A stretch of 64,000 bases of DNA from Igneacidithiobacillus sp041146875 (GTDB lineage: Bacteria; Pseudomonadota; Gammaproteobacteria; Acidithiobacillales; Acidithiobacillaceae). The stretch is taken from NCBI RefSeq assembly GCF_041146875.1, contig NZ_JBFRXP010000001.1:1-64000 (forward strand). Reading direction: 5' to 3'. Under the pieces are notes generated by a model. It did no database searches, was not told the DNA's origin, and worked only from the letters and a program-made list of their open reading frames with translations. Below are positions 37,281 through 45,267 of the stretch, in pieces. Position numbers and translations under genes: made by a program. Numbering within the stretch: the stretch's first letter is position 1; the number at the start of each line of letters is the position of its first letter.

Positions 37281-38046
37281 GCTGGCATCCTCGGTAAGTG
37301 AGGAGGCGCAGGAGCATCGCTTGCCGGTGCCGCGCTTGCTGGCGCGGCGTATGGGCAAGGCCATTCAGGAGTATCGCATGATACGGCCTGGAGATCGGGT
37401 GCTGTTGGCCTTGTCCGGTGGCAAGGATTCCCTGAGCATGTTGGCGCTGCTTGCGGAAATGCAGCGGCATAGCCCGCTGCAATTCGATCTCGGCGTTGCT
37501 ACCGTCGATCCCCAGAGTCCGGACTTTGATCCCGAGCCCCTGGGTGCGCACGTGCACGGCCTCGGCTTGCCCTGGTTTTGGGAGCGGCAGGATATCTTTG
37601 GACGGGCACAGAAACATCTAGGACGTCCGTCCTATTGCAGTTTTTGCGCGCGTATGCGCCGCGGCGTGCTCTATGCCTGCGCGCGGCGCGAGGGCTACAA
37701 CGTTATTGCTCTCGGCCAGCACCTGGATGATTTTGCGGAAAGTTTTTTTATGTCTATGTTTTACAATGGAGAATTGCGCACTATGAAGGCGCATTACGCG
37801 GTGCGCGAAGGGGATCTGCGGGTAATTCGCCCGCTGGTATATTGCCGCGAGCGTCAGACCAGCGCCTATGCCGAGGGCCAAGCTCTACCCATCATTATCG
37901 AAAATTGCCCTGCCTGTTTTCGTCATCCAACCGAGCGTCAGCGCATGAAAGAATTGCTTGCTGCGCAAGAAGAGCGCGATCCGCGTTTGTTCAAACAGTT
38001 GTTGCGAGCCATGCAGCCGCTCATGGCGCGGGAGCTGCCAGCGTGA
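37273..38046 (+). CDS. ttcA: tRNA 2-thiocytidine biosynthesis protein TtcA
   Basis: 257 residues. TtcA thiolates C32 of certain tRNAs with an iron-sulfur cluster. It has the PP-loop LLALSGGKDSLSMLALL and two conserved Cys pairs, CSFCARMRRGVLY and CPACFRHPTERQRMK, that hold the 4Fe-4S cluster. The domain between reads VIALGQHLDDFAESFFMSMFYNG, also diagnostic. It overlaps the heptose kinase gene by 8 bases and hslO by 4. Confidence 0.95.
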   Translation: MAELASSVSEEAQEHRLPVPRLLARRMGKAIQEYRMIRPGDRVLLALSGGKDSLSMLALLAEMQRHSPLQFDLGVATVDPQSPDFDPEPLGAHVHGLGLPWFWERQDIFGRAQKHLGRPSYCSFCARMRRGVLYACARREGYNVIALGQHLDDFAESFFMSMFYNGELRTMKAHYAVREGDLRVIRPLVYCRERQTSAYAEGQALPIIIENCPACFRHPTERQRMKELLAAQEERDPRLFKQLLRAMQPLMARELPA

Positions 38047-38900
38047 GCGAAGAAAACACGGATTTTTTGCAGAGCTTTTATTGGGAAAGCCTGCCCCTAC
38101 GGGGTGCGCGTTGTCGTGTCGATACCATTTTTCAGCGGGTAGTGCGGGATTTGTCTGGACCCTCCGAATTACGGCAGCTGCTGGGAGAAATCCTGGTCGG
38201 CCTGGCCCTCATTTCGAGCACGCAGAAGCATTTTGAACGGCTTATTCTGCAGGCCCAGAGCCAGGGTAGTTTGCAACTCTTGGTGGCAGAGATGATGGCT
38301 AGTGGCGGCATGCGCGCCTACGCACGCTGGCGTGGGGAAGAGGAAAGCCTTGATCTGGCTGCCTTGCCCGAGGCCTTGTTGGCGCTGACCGCGGATATGG
38401 GTATGGATCGCGACCGCTATCAGGGGTTGATTCAGTTGCGCAACACGTTAACGCAATCCTTGGAAGCATATTTCGCAGAATCGGTACAATCGCCCGCTTG
38501 GTTTCGTTTGGTGGTCGACAGCGAACAGGGACTTGCCGGAGGATATTTTTTGCAACGCCTACCGGGCATTCTCACCCCGGAAGAATGGGAAACGGCCACC
38601 AGTTTCCTCGCCGTGGGGTCGGACCGATCGTTATTGTTGGCGCGACCCGAGCAGTTCTTGCCCGAAATTTTCCCAAGTGTAGGTGTGCGCCTGCGCGACC
38701 CGGAGGCGCTACATTTTCAGTGCAGCTGTTCGCGGGAGCGAGTGGAGCGCATGCTCGTGGCGTTGGGGGAGCTAGAAGTGGAGGAAACACTGGCGGCCGA
38801 GGGACAAGTGGAAGTCACCTGCGAGTATTGCCAGAAGGTGTATCGCCTCGATGCAGCTGCCGTTGCCGCGCTTTTTGCGTCGGGCAAGGCGCTGCACTAA
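38043..38900 (+). CDS. hslO: Redox-regulated chaperone Hsp33
   Basis: 285 residues from a GTG at 38043 that overlaps the ttcA stop (GTGA); a longer frame starting inside ttcA is not credible. Hsp33 is a holdase activated by oxidation. The redox switch is visible at the C terminus: CSC near residue 225 and CEYC about 30 residues later, matching the CxC-x27-32-CxxC zinc centre. The N-terminal chaperone domain includes LLGEILVGLALISSTQKHFERLILQ. It is the last gene of the long plus-strand run and meets the hemerythrin gene tail to tail 20 bases later. Confidence 0.94.
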   Translation: MSEENTDFLQSFYWESLPLRGARCRVDTIFQRVVRDLSGPSELRQLLGEILVGLALISSTQKHFERLILQAQSQGSLQLLVAEMMASGGMRAYARWRGEEESLDLAALPEALLALTADMGMDRDRYQGLIQLRNTLTQSLEAYFAESVQSPAWFRLVVDSEQGLAGGYFLQRLPGILTPEEWETATSFLAVGSDRSLLLARPEQFLPEIFPSVGVRLRDPEALHFQCSCSRERVERMLVALGELEVEETLAAEGQVEVTCEYCQKVYRLDAAAVAALFASGKALH

Positions 38901-38920
38901 ACCGCGACAGTATTTCTCCG

Positions 38921-39655
38921 TCAGTCGGGGAAGCGTTCCTTCACGGTAGCGTCATCGGCGCCGGCAAGCAGGGCCTTGGTCTCCAGCAAAAATTCTTCGG
39001 CCCGCAACTTGTCTTGATTGTTGGCAGCCTGCCAAATGGGGAAGAGGGTGTTCTCCTCACGATTTTCGTGCTTGGCCAGTGAGCCGGACAGCATCGCGCA
39101 GATGGCCGGTAGCATACCGTAGTCCTGTTCCTGAAAGGTTTCGTCTACGAGCCGTGACTGGTGAATGATGCTATCGTGCTCGAAGAGCATGTCCGCCAAC
39201 GGCCCTTTCTTCTCACCACCGCCAAGTACTGGGCCAAGAATATAATTTTCCATATGCACGTGACGGCGCAGACCAATCCAGTAGTCCTGAAAAATGCTCT
39301 CAGCCTCCTGAATGCGGTTGCCATTGGCGGCGGCGAGGACATCAGCAAACTGGCGGTCGAGGCGGTAATGATCCCAGGTAAGAAGATCGACGACGTCCTT
39401 GGCCTCGGCCTCCTTGCGCGGGAGTACCTCGGCCTGCCAATCATGACCTGCACCGTTTACTGTCCAGGAAATGGCATCGCGGAGCTGGAAGGCAGTGGCG
39501 CGCAGCAGGGTATGGGGATCGCGATCGATCTGTAGAGTGATTTTTTGTCCTAGCCCAAGGCGTTGCGCCGCAGTGAAGAGCAGAGGACCAGCCTTGGCAT
39601 CGGGAACCCCACGCAGGTCCAGGGATAGAGTGCTCAGTTCCGCCGATTCCGCCAT
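38921..39655 (-). CDS. Hemerythrin-like protein with an N-terminal accessory domain
   Basis: 244 residues from the ATG at 39655 (GAGGAG six bases upstream favours it over 39661). Residues about 1-85 form a small alpha/beta domain (LSLDLRGVPDAKAGPLLFTAAQRL) of the DUF2249 type, often tied to sulfur or redox proteins. Residues about 90-225 are a hemerythrin/HHE domain with ligands in TWDHYRLDRQF, RRHVHMENYIL, FEHDSIIHQ and LAKHENREENTLFP. It may bind O2 or NO through a diiron site, or guard iron-sulfur centres. It is transcribed alone. Confidence 0.75.
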   Translation of the reverse strand: MAESAELSTLSLDLRGVPDAKAGPLLFTAAQRLGLGQKITLQIDRDPHTLLRATAFQLRDAISWTVNGAGHDWQAEVLPRKEAEAKDVVDLLTWDHYRLDRQFADVLAAANGNRIQEAESIFQDYWIGLRRHVHMENYILGPVLGGGEKKGPLADMLFEHDSIIHQSRLVDETFQEQDYGMLPAICAMLSGSLAKHENREENTLFPIWQAANNQDKLRAEEFLLETKALLAGADDATVKERFPD

Positions 39656-39781
39656 TATCATCTCCTCGCAAGTCGTATTGTCAGGCCAATACTATACGCC
39701 GAACAGCATGGCAGCGCAGCTTGCCACCGATGTTCTCGGCACGGTCAATGGTTTTGTCACCCTGCTGAAGACCGCGCTTTA

Positions 39782-41125
39782 CTATTGGTTGTTGGCGTGA
39801 TTTGCGGGGCTGAACTTCTGCAGGAGGGCGTTGATTGCGCCAAGATCGCCAATATTCAACTGGCCCGAAGCGGCCTTGAGGGCCACGCGCGCAGTGATCT
39901 GGCGGTAGAACGCGACGTTGTACTGTTGTTCGGAGCGGATGTAGTCGGTAGCGGTTTGCAGAAGGTCGATAATGGAGCGTGTGCCGACCTCGTAGCCTTT
40001 GCGCGTACCCTCTAGCGAAACCTTGGCTGACTGCACCGACTCCTTGGCTGCTTGCAGCTGGGCGACGCTATTTTTGAGGTCGAGGAAAGCGCTCTCCACG
40101 TTGAGCTTGACAGCATCGCGTACACTGCCCAGATGGTCGCTCGTTGCCATACTCTGTGCCTGCGCCTTCTGTACCTGACTAGAGATCTGCCCGCCCTCGA
40201 AGAGCGGCATGGAGAGATTCAGGCTGACGCCCGCCTGGTTTTCGGTAAAGCCTGGGAAGGGGTTGCCATGGGTGTGCTGCGCGATGCCTTGCAGCTCCAG
40301 CTTGGGCCACCGGGCGCGACGTTGCACCTCGACTTCTTCTTGTGCAGTTTGGGTTTGCGCCTCGGCCTGGAGGATTTGCGGCGAAGACTTCATGGTGCTC
40401 GCCACCCAATCCTGCATATTGTCTGGCTCGGGCCCAAGGGCTTGGTAGTGTTCCAGTGGTGCGAGCTGGCCGATGGGTTGATGCGTTAGACGTTCGAGCT
40501 GCTGGCGGGCAATTTGTGTGGCATTCTCTGCTTGAATCTCGTCGGCCTGGGCGGCATCCAGTCGTGCTCGCGCCTCCCGCACGGATATGATGTCTCCGGT
40601 ACCGATTTGCAGGGTTGCTTCAGTTTGTTTGTAGATGCTGTCCAACAGCTTGCGTTGTTTCTTGACAATGGCCTCTTGGGCCTGCGCCTCGAGTGCCGCG
40701 AAGTAGGCCTTGGCCACTCGTAGCGCCAGGTCTTGTTCGGTGTAGGCAAGCCCCGCTGCTGCTGTCTGAATCTGACTGCCAGCCTCTTTCATGGCTGCTA
40801 GAGCAGCACCGTTGAATACGGCTTGCGTCAGGCTAACGCTGTAGCTGTTGGAGAGATACGCCTTGCTGATGTTGAGACCCGCAAAGCCAGAAAAGCTACC
40901 GGTATTGAAGCCAACATTGGCGCCTAAGCCGAGGTGGGGAAGATAGGCAGAGCGTGCCAGTGGCTTGTCCTGCTCAGCGGCTTGCAGGTTTGCACGGGCC
41001 TCAGCCAAGCGCGGGTCTGTTTGCACCGCCTGTTGATAGATCGTAAGCAAGTCTTCCGCGAAAATCGCAGGGCTTGCAAATAACAGCACAAGGCCGGGAA
41101 CGATGGTGCGACGCAAAGCAGACAT
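39782..41125 (-). CDS. tolC: TolC family outer-membrane channel
   Basis: 447 residues from the ATG at 41125. A signal peptide (ending IFA) is followed by EDLLTIYQQAVQTDPRLAEARANLQAAEQ, the classic TolC N terminus, and two repeats of barrel strands and long coiled helices, including RREARARLDAAQADEI-like and VSLNLSMPLFEGGQISSQV. It is not a lipoprotein, unlike the OMF at 26.8 kb. No pump gene is adjacent, so it may serve several, including the RND pump at 54.8-58.4 kb, which lacks its own duct. A TetR-type palindrome lies 36 bases upstream. Confidence 0.92.
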   Translation of the reverse strand: MSALRRTIVPGLVLLFASPAIFAEDLLTIYQQAVQTDPRLAEARANLQAAEQDKPLARSAYLPHLGLGANVGFNTGSFSGFAGLNISKAYLSNSYSVSLTQAVFNGAALAAMKEAGSQIQTAAAGLAYTEQDLALRVAKAYFAALEAQAQEAIVKKQRKLLDSIYKQTEATLQIGTGDIISVREARARLDAAQADEIQAENATQIARQQLERLTHQPIGQLAPLEHYQALGPEPDNMQDWVASTMKSSPQILQAEAQTQTAQEEVEVQRRARWPKLELQGIAQHTHGNPFPGFTENQAGVSLNLSMPLFEGGQISSQVQKAQAQSMATSDHLGSVRDAVKLNVESAFLDLKNSVAQLQAAKESVQSAKVSLEGTRKGYEVGTRSIIDLLQTATDYIRSEQQYNVAFYRQITARVALKAASGQLNIGDLGAINALLQKFSPANHANNQ

Positions 41126-41160
41126 GGGCAACTGGCTCCGTCGAAATCTTGCGCTAGTGT

Positions 41161-41178
41161 ACTGACCGTCCGGTCAGT
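41161..41178. promoter_or_regulatory. Perfect palindrome, probable TetR-type operator of tolC
   Basis: ACTGACCG-TC-CGGTCAGT is a perfect 8-bp inverted repeat with a 2-bp spacer. Sites of the form TGACCG-N2-CGGTCA are typical for TetR-family repressors controlling efflux genes. It is 36 bp ahead of the tolC start and overlaps the last codons and stop of the GNAT gene. No TetR gene is next to it in the window. Confidence 0.55.
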
Positions 41179-41617
41179 TTACAAGATCGACACGAAAACT
41201 GTAGCCATGCCGGGAAAACCCTATCGACTCATAAAAGGCATGCGCAGCCTCGCGCTTGGCATTGGAGGATAGCATCAGCTTGTAGCAACCGGCTTCTCTG
41301 GCCATCTCCATGGCGTGGGCCATCATCTGTTTGCCGATGCCTAGACCCTGCCGCTGTGGGTCGACCACCACGTCTTCCACGATGGCAGAGGGCGTGCCGC
41401 GGTGGGCAAGATTATCCATGATCAGTAGAGCATAGCTGCCGATAACTGTATCGTGGTCCACCGCAACGAAAATGCGGTAATTAGGGTAATGCGCTATGCG
41501 GGCGATAATTTCCTCCGCTTCCGCAAGTTCGAGGACACTGCCATCATCCATGCCCGGTTGGGCATAGAGCTGCAGTATGGCGGGAAGGTCGTCTGTTTGT
41601 GCCGGGCGGATTTGCAT
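41174..41617 (-). CDS. GNAT family N-acetyltransferase
   Basis: 147 residues, a compact single GNAT fold. The acetyl-CoA-binding segment reads VVVDPQRQGLGIGKQMMAHAMEMAREAGCYKLML (QGLGIG matches Q/R-x-x-G-x-G/A), followed by AHAFYESIGFSRHGYSF. The substrate cannot be told. It is upstream of tolC on the same strand (48-bp gap between its stop and the tolC ATG) and divergent from pabB. Confidence 0.88.
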   Translation of the reverse strand: MQIRPAQTDDLPAILQLYAQPGMDDGSVLELAEAEEIIARIAHYPNYRIFVAVDHDTVIGSYALLIMDNLAHRGTPSAIVEDVVVDPQRQGLGIGKQMMAHAMEMAREAGCYKLMLSSNAKREAAHAFYESIGFSRHGYSFRVDLVN

Positions 41618-41755
41618 GGCTTGCCTCTTGCCTGTTATGGATCTGCAATCTACACCAAGGGTGTGGGGAGTAGCAGATGAATCATCCCGAAAGTGTAGAC
41701 AACAGCAAACAGCTCAGGCAAGACTTCTGCATCAGATGATGAAATAGGGGTGCGG

Positions 41756-43126
41756 ATGCAGCGCCAAGAAGTTGCCTATCACCGCGATGGCGCAGAGATA
41801 TTCGCCCGTTTTGCGGCGGAGCCGGGTGCGGTTTTCCTGGATAGTGGTCTGGCTTCCGGTCCACAGCGGCATTTCGATTTACTTCTACGCCACCCGCGTT
41901 TGTGGGTTTGGGAAGATGGAAATGGCGTTTGGTGCCAGAGGCCCGATGGCTTGCCCGAATTGCAGGATCAGGCGCTCTTTCCGATTTTGCGGCGGGTGCT
42001 TGGCGAGTCCTTACCGGTAAGCCCTGGCGAGCTACCACAATTCCCTCTGGTTTGCGGCTACCTTTCTTATGAGTGGGGCATGCGCCACAAACTTGGCGGC
42101 AAAGGGGAATCAACACAGCCGCTGGCGCTCTTTGCTCTCTATGACCAAGGACTCGCGCAGGATCATCGCCAACAGCGTGCTTGGATCATCGGTGATTCGC
42201 CTGCGCAGGAATCCTGGCATGCCGTTTTGGCTTCTCCGCCCTCTGCGTCCTCTTTTATCCTGCAAGAGCCCATCGCTAATGATTGGAGCTACGCAGAGTA
42301 TGCCGCTGCTTTTGCCCAGGTGCAGGAGTACATTCGTGCGGGCGATTGTTATCAGATCAATCTCACGCAAACATTTACCAGCTCTTGGCTGGGTGATCCC
42401 TGGCCACTCTACGCCCGCTTGCGTAGCGTCAGCAGAGCGCCATTCTCGGCATTTTTTCGCCATCCTTGGGGGAGCTTACTCAGTGTGTCGCCGGAGCGCT
42501 TGTTGCGTTTGCAGGATGGCCAATTGGAGGCACGTCCCATCAAGGGCACCCGGGCACGTAGTGAAGATCCGCAGCAAGATCGCGCACTGGCAGCAGAATT
42601 GCTGGCGAGCGAGAAAGACCAGGCAGAAAATGTCATGATCGTTGATCTGCTACGCAACGATCTTGGGCATGTGGCAAGCACTGGCTCCGTGCGCGTGCCC
42701 GAACTCTTTGCCTTGGAATCCTACGATCAGGTGCACCATCTGGTCAGTAGCGTAGTGGCAGAGTTGGCCCCCGGCTTCGATGCTTGGGATGCCCTGGGCG
42801 CCGCTTTTCCGGGTGGATCGATTACCGGCGCACCCAAGCGCCGGGCGATGGCGATCATTGCCGAACTGGAAGCACACAACCGCGGACTTTACTGTGGCAG
42901 CTTTGGTTATGTGGCCGCCGCCGGAAACATGGACTGGAATATCCTGATCCGCAGCCTGGAGCTGGATGCGCGTGGTAGTCTGCGCTTTTCTGGTGGCGGG
43001 GCAGTCGTGGCCGACTCGGATTGCGCCAGTGAATATGCCGAGAGCCAGGAGAAGGTCGCGATGATTCGCACGGTGCTGGAAGAATTTTTGCCGCAAGGCT
43101 TGGGCTGCGCTAGAGTAACGCGCTGA
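41756..43126 (+). CDS. pabB: Aminodeoxychorismate synthase component I
   Basis: 456 residues from the ATG at 41756 (AGGGG a few bases upstream; a GTG at 41750 is the alternative). PabB converts chorismate and ammonia to 4-amino-4-deoxychorismate on the folate pathway. Chorismate-binding signatures: AGDCYQINLTQTF, SVSPERLLRLQDGQLEARPIKGTRAR, EKDQAENVMIVDLLRNDLG, AAFPGGSITGAPKRRAM and GGGAVVADSDCASEYAE. The PIKGTRAR motif separates it from anthranilate synthase TrpE. No pabA or pabC is adjacent. Confidence 0.92.
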   Translation: MQRQEVAYHRDGAEIFARFAAEPGAVFLDSGLASGPQRHFDLLLRHPRLWVWEDGNGVWCQRPDGLPELQDQALFPILRRVLGESLPVSPGELPQFPLVCGYLSYEWGMRHKLGGKGESTQPLALFALYDQGLAQDHRQQRAWIIGDSPAQESWHAVLASPPSASSFILQEPIANDWSYAEYAAAFAQVQEYIRAGDCYQINLTQTFTSSWLGDPWPLYARLRSVSRAPFSAFFRHPWGSLLSVSPERLLRLQDGQLEARPIKGTRARSEDPQQDRALAAELLASEKDQAENVMIVDLLRNDLGHVASTGSVRVPELFALESYDQVHHLVSSVVAELAPGFDAWDALGAAFPGGSITGAPKRRAMAIIAELEAHNRGLYCGSFGYVAAAGNMDWNILIRSLELDARGSLRFSGGGAVVADSDCASEYAESQEKVAMIRTVLEEFLPQGLGCARVTR

Positions 43127-43144
43127 TTTGGGAGCGCCTTGCCA

Positions 43145-44161
43145 ATGCCCGTTGAACCGCAGTCCAGCCCCATAAGGGCAGAAAAACACCGAAAAAAAAT
43201 CCCCTGGAGCCTATTGCTGCAGATCGTTGTTACCATTTCCATTTTTGTCTGGCTGTTCCACAAGACCAACTGGACGGCTCTCGAACAACGCTTTCTCGAG
43301 ATACGCATTCCGTGGTTTTTACTGGCGGTGTTGGCTTACGCGGTGAACCTTTCCGTTTCTTCCATACGCTGGGGAGTGATCATTAGGGCCGCTAAAAAAC
43401 ACGCTCCTGCAGCATGGCTTCTGCGTTTGAACTGGGTCGGTGCCTATTTCAACCAAGTGCTGCCGGGCTCGGTATCTGGGGATGTATTGCGCGCCTGGTA
43501 CACCCGCCCGCAGACCGGCTCGGCGACCTTGGCCTTGGCGGTGGTGTTTGCCGACCGTTTCATTGGCATGGGTGCCCTCGTCGGGATTGCCCTGCTGGGA
43601 TACTTGCTTAGCGGTCACGCTTTGCATCGGTTACCCGGCATGGGCGAGACAGTGGCAATCCTGAGTGCGGGTTACGTGGTAATCATTACCCTGATTCTGA
43701 GCCCCGGTCTCGGTTTTCTCGAAGATCGTTTAGGTAAATTGGGAAACAAACTACGGGATATTCGTGCGGGCATGGGAATGTTGTTGCGTAATCCTACGGC
43801 ATTGGCTGCGACCGTGCTGCTATCGATTTTTGTGCAAGTTTGTTCCATTTTTATGTTCTGGGCCTTGTCACATTCCCTGGGCGAGCGGCCCGATGCCGTT
43901 GCCCTTTGGGTGGTATGGCCGGTGGTGAGCCTGTTTTTGGCGTTACCGATTTCCCTGGCGGGTTGGGGGTTGCGCGAGGGCCTATTGGTGCTGTACCTAG
44001 GGGCACTACAGATGGGGCATGATCAAGCCCTTGCCCTCTCCCTGCTTTCCGGGACGACGGTATTACTGGCCAGCCTGCCGGGCGCCTGGCTCTGGCTGGG
44101 TATCCATCGTCATCCGCTGGCGCAGCGTGGCCACGTCGGTGATGCGGGAACACTTCAATGA
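43145..44161 (+). CDS. Flippase-like membrane protein (LPG synthase TM-domain family)
   Basis: 338 residues, start ATG at 43145. A basic N terminus is followed by about eight membrane spans; the segment LPGSVSGDVLRAWYTRP and RFIGMGALVGIALLG match the lysylphosphatidylglycerol-synthase TM region (UPF0104). The cytosolic aminoacyl-transfer domain of MprF is absent, so it is probably a lipid flippase or transporter-like component rather than an aminoacyl-PG synthase. The C terminus overlaps the opposing vapC stop by 7 bases. Confidence 0.8.
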   Translation: MPVEPQSSPIRAEKHRKKIPWSLLLQIVVTISIFVWLFHKTNWTALEQRFLEIRIPWFLLAVLAYAVNLSVSSIRWGVIIRAAKKHAPAAWLLRLNWVGAYFNQVLPGSVSGDVLRAWYTRPQTGSATLALAVVFADRFIGMGALVGIALLGYLLSGHALHRLPGMGETVAILSAGYVVIITLILSPGLGFLEDRLGKLGNKLRDIRAGMGMLLRNPTALAATVLLSIFVQVCSIFMFWALSHSLGERPDAVALWVVWPVVSLFLALPISLAGWGLREGLLVLYLGALQMGHDQALALSLLSGTTVLLASLPGAWLWLGIHRHPLAQRGHVGDAGTLQ

Positions 44162-44535
44162 TGGACAGGGCTGTAGTTGATGGCAAAGCGCTCTGCCAAG
44201 GTGCTCAGGCGTTTGTCTAACGTCCACAATACGATATCTGGTGTCATTAGTGTGGACGCGAGTAGCTGCAGATCGATCAGGCCACAACCTTGCCCAAACA
44301 GCTGCTCACGTTCAATAAAATCTATGACTTCGTGCACGCTCGCCTGCTGAGACGGTTGTAAGGTCTGGAGGTCCGCTAGCGTTTTTTTGCGGTATGGCGG
44401 TGTTCCGCAGGCGATTTCACCAATAATTACTGGATGTATCATCGCTAGATCTAGCTCGAGCAGTTCGATCAGAGCATTGTTACGGTTGCGAAAATGATCC
44501 ACCCAGACGGAGGTATCCACCAGAACCCCGTTCAT
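44155..44535 (-). CDS. vapC: VapC-type PIN-domain ribonuclease toxin
   Basis: 126 residues. VapC toxins are PIN nucleases that cut tRNA or rRNA. N-terminal VDTSVWVDHFRNRNN carries the first catalytic Asp, IGEIACGTP the acidic second site, and GCGLIDLQLLAS the late Asp. It begins inside the vapB stop (4-bp overlap), the standard vapBC arrangement, and appears intact. Confidence 0.9.
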   Translation of the reverse strand: MNGVLVDTSVWVDHFRNRNNALIELLELDLAMIHPVIIGEIACGTPPYRKKTLADLQTLQPSQQASVHEVIDFIEREQLFGQGCGLIDLQLLASTLMTPDIVLWTLDKRLSTLAERFAINYSPVHH

Positions 44536-44732
44536 CGAGATTCTGTTCTACGTCGCGGAATCTCCGGCATTTGGGGCTCGGTGGCTCCCAGGGCAGCCAA
44601 GCGCTTCGCCGCCTGTACCCGCACGAATACTTTCACTGCCTCGCGAAAAAGGTCGGCCTTGTCCATGCTCGGATCGGCTACTTCGAGCGCCTTCTTATAC
44701 AAGCCATCATCAATGGTTACGGTCGTTCTCAT
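44532..44732 (-). CDS. vapB: VapB-type antitoxin
   Basis: 66 residues: a ribbon-helix-helix DNA-binding half (MRTTVTIDDGLYKKALEVAD, then KADLFREAVKVFVRVQAAKRL) and a short, charged C-terminal tail that would wrap around VapC. It is the first gene of vapBC. A perfect 14-bp inverted repeat 14 bases ahead of the start codon is the likely autoregulatory operator. Confidence 0.88.
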   Translation of the reverse strand: MRTTVTIDDGLYKKALEVADPSMDKADLFREAVKVFVRVQAAKRLAALGATEPQMPEIPRRRTESR

Positions 44733-44745
44733 TTCCAGTTCCGGG

Positions 44746-44781
44746 CATCCATTTTGATGTGAGTATTCATCAAAATGGATG
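44746..44781. promoter_or_regulatory. 14-bp perfect inverted repeat, probable vapBC operator
   Basis: CATCCATTTTGATG (44746-44759) and CATCAAAATGGATG (44768-44781) are exact reverse complements separated by TGAGTATT. The repeat lies between vapB and the divergent operon at 44877, so one site could bind VapBC and affect both directions. Confidence 0.65.
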
Positions 44782-44876
44782 CGCCTGGCAAGCTGCTGCG
44801 CGGCAGAAAAACGGTAAGCGAACTACAATCTAATCGTGTGGTCTGTATCTATAACGCATATCTGCGAGGAGACCGT

Positions 44877-45257
44877 GTGGACATCAGCTTTGACGAGAGC
44901 GCAGCTTGGATTCGCCGCTCGCAAACCGATATGAAGGCATTTCTGGAGGCGTTGGCCGAGCGGCTTGAACAAGGTATGCCGGGCTTTGTAGAGGCAGATC
45001 GTAAAAAAGACGGGCTATTTTCCCATCATCAGCATTTGGTGCATCTCTTGGTGCATGCTGGTGAGTTCGATTACCACCTGAATTTTGACGGTACCCATGT
45101 GGAAACCCTGCGTGCGCGGGTGGTGCGTGGTGTAGTGCTGAAGCGTGACATTCTCTCTTTGGGGGATTGGTTGAAGTCGTTGTTGCAGGATGCGGCGGCG
45201 ATCTCTACGGAAATGCAGGCTGCGAGCCAGACCCTGCACGACTTTTTATTGCAGTAG
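44877..45257 (+). CDS. Unrecognised protein opening the PspA/YbjQ operon
   Basis: 126 residues from a GTG at 44877, preferred because GAGGAG ends five bases before it; the longer frame from an ATG at 44775 would start inside the inverted repeat of vapBC. It is predicted soluble and has no signal or membrane span. Visible features are an acidic first half (FDESAAWIRRSQTDMKAFLE), a His-rich LFSHHQHLVHLLVHAGEF and a terminal helix (LLQDAAAISTEMQAASQTLH). I do not recognise the family. It is followed after 10 bases by the first YbjQ-like gene, so it probably belongs to the PspA-linked system. Confidence 0.65.
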   Translation: MDISFDESAAWIRRSQTDMKAFLEALAERLEQGMPGFVEADRKKDGLFSHHQHLVHLLVHAGEFDYHLNFDGTHVETLRARVVRGVVLKRDILSLGDWLKSLLQDAAAISTEMQAASQTLHDFLLQ

Positions 45258-45267
45258 CGAGGTGCCT

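Noticed and set aside
37842..38042. Longer hslO starting inside ttcA
   Set aside because: The added residues are a shadow of the ttcA end; the GTG overlapping the ttcA stop gives the normal Hsp33 length.
44775..44876. N-terminal extension of the unknown gene to the ATG at 44775
   Set aside because: That start lies inside the perfect inverted repeat and has no ribosome site; the GTG at 44877 has GAGGAG at five bases.
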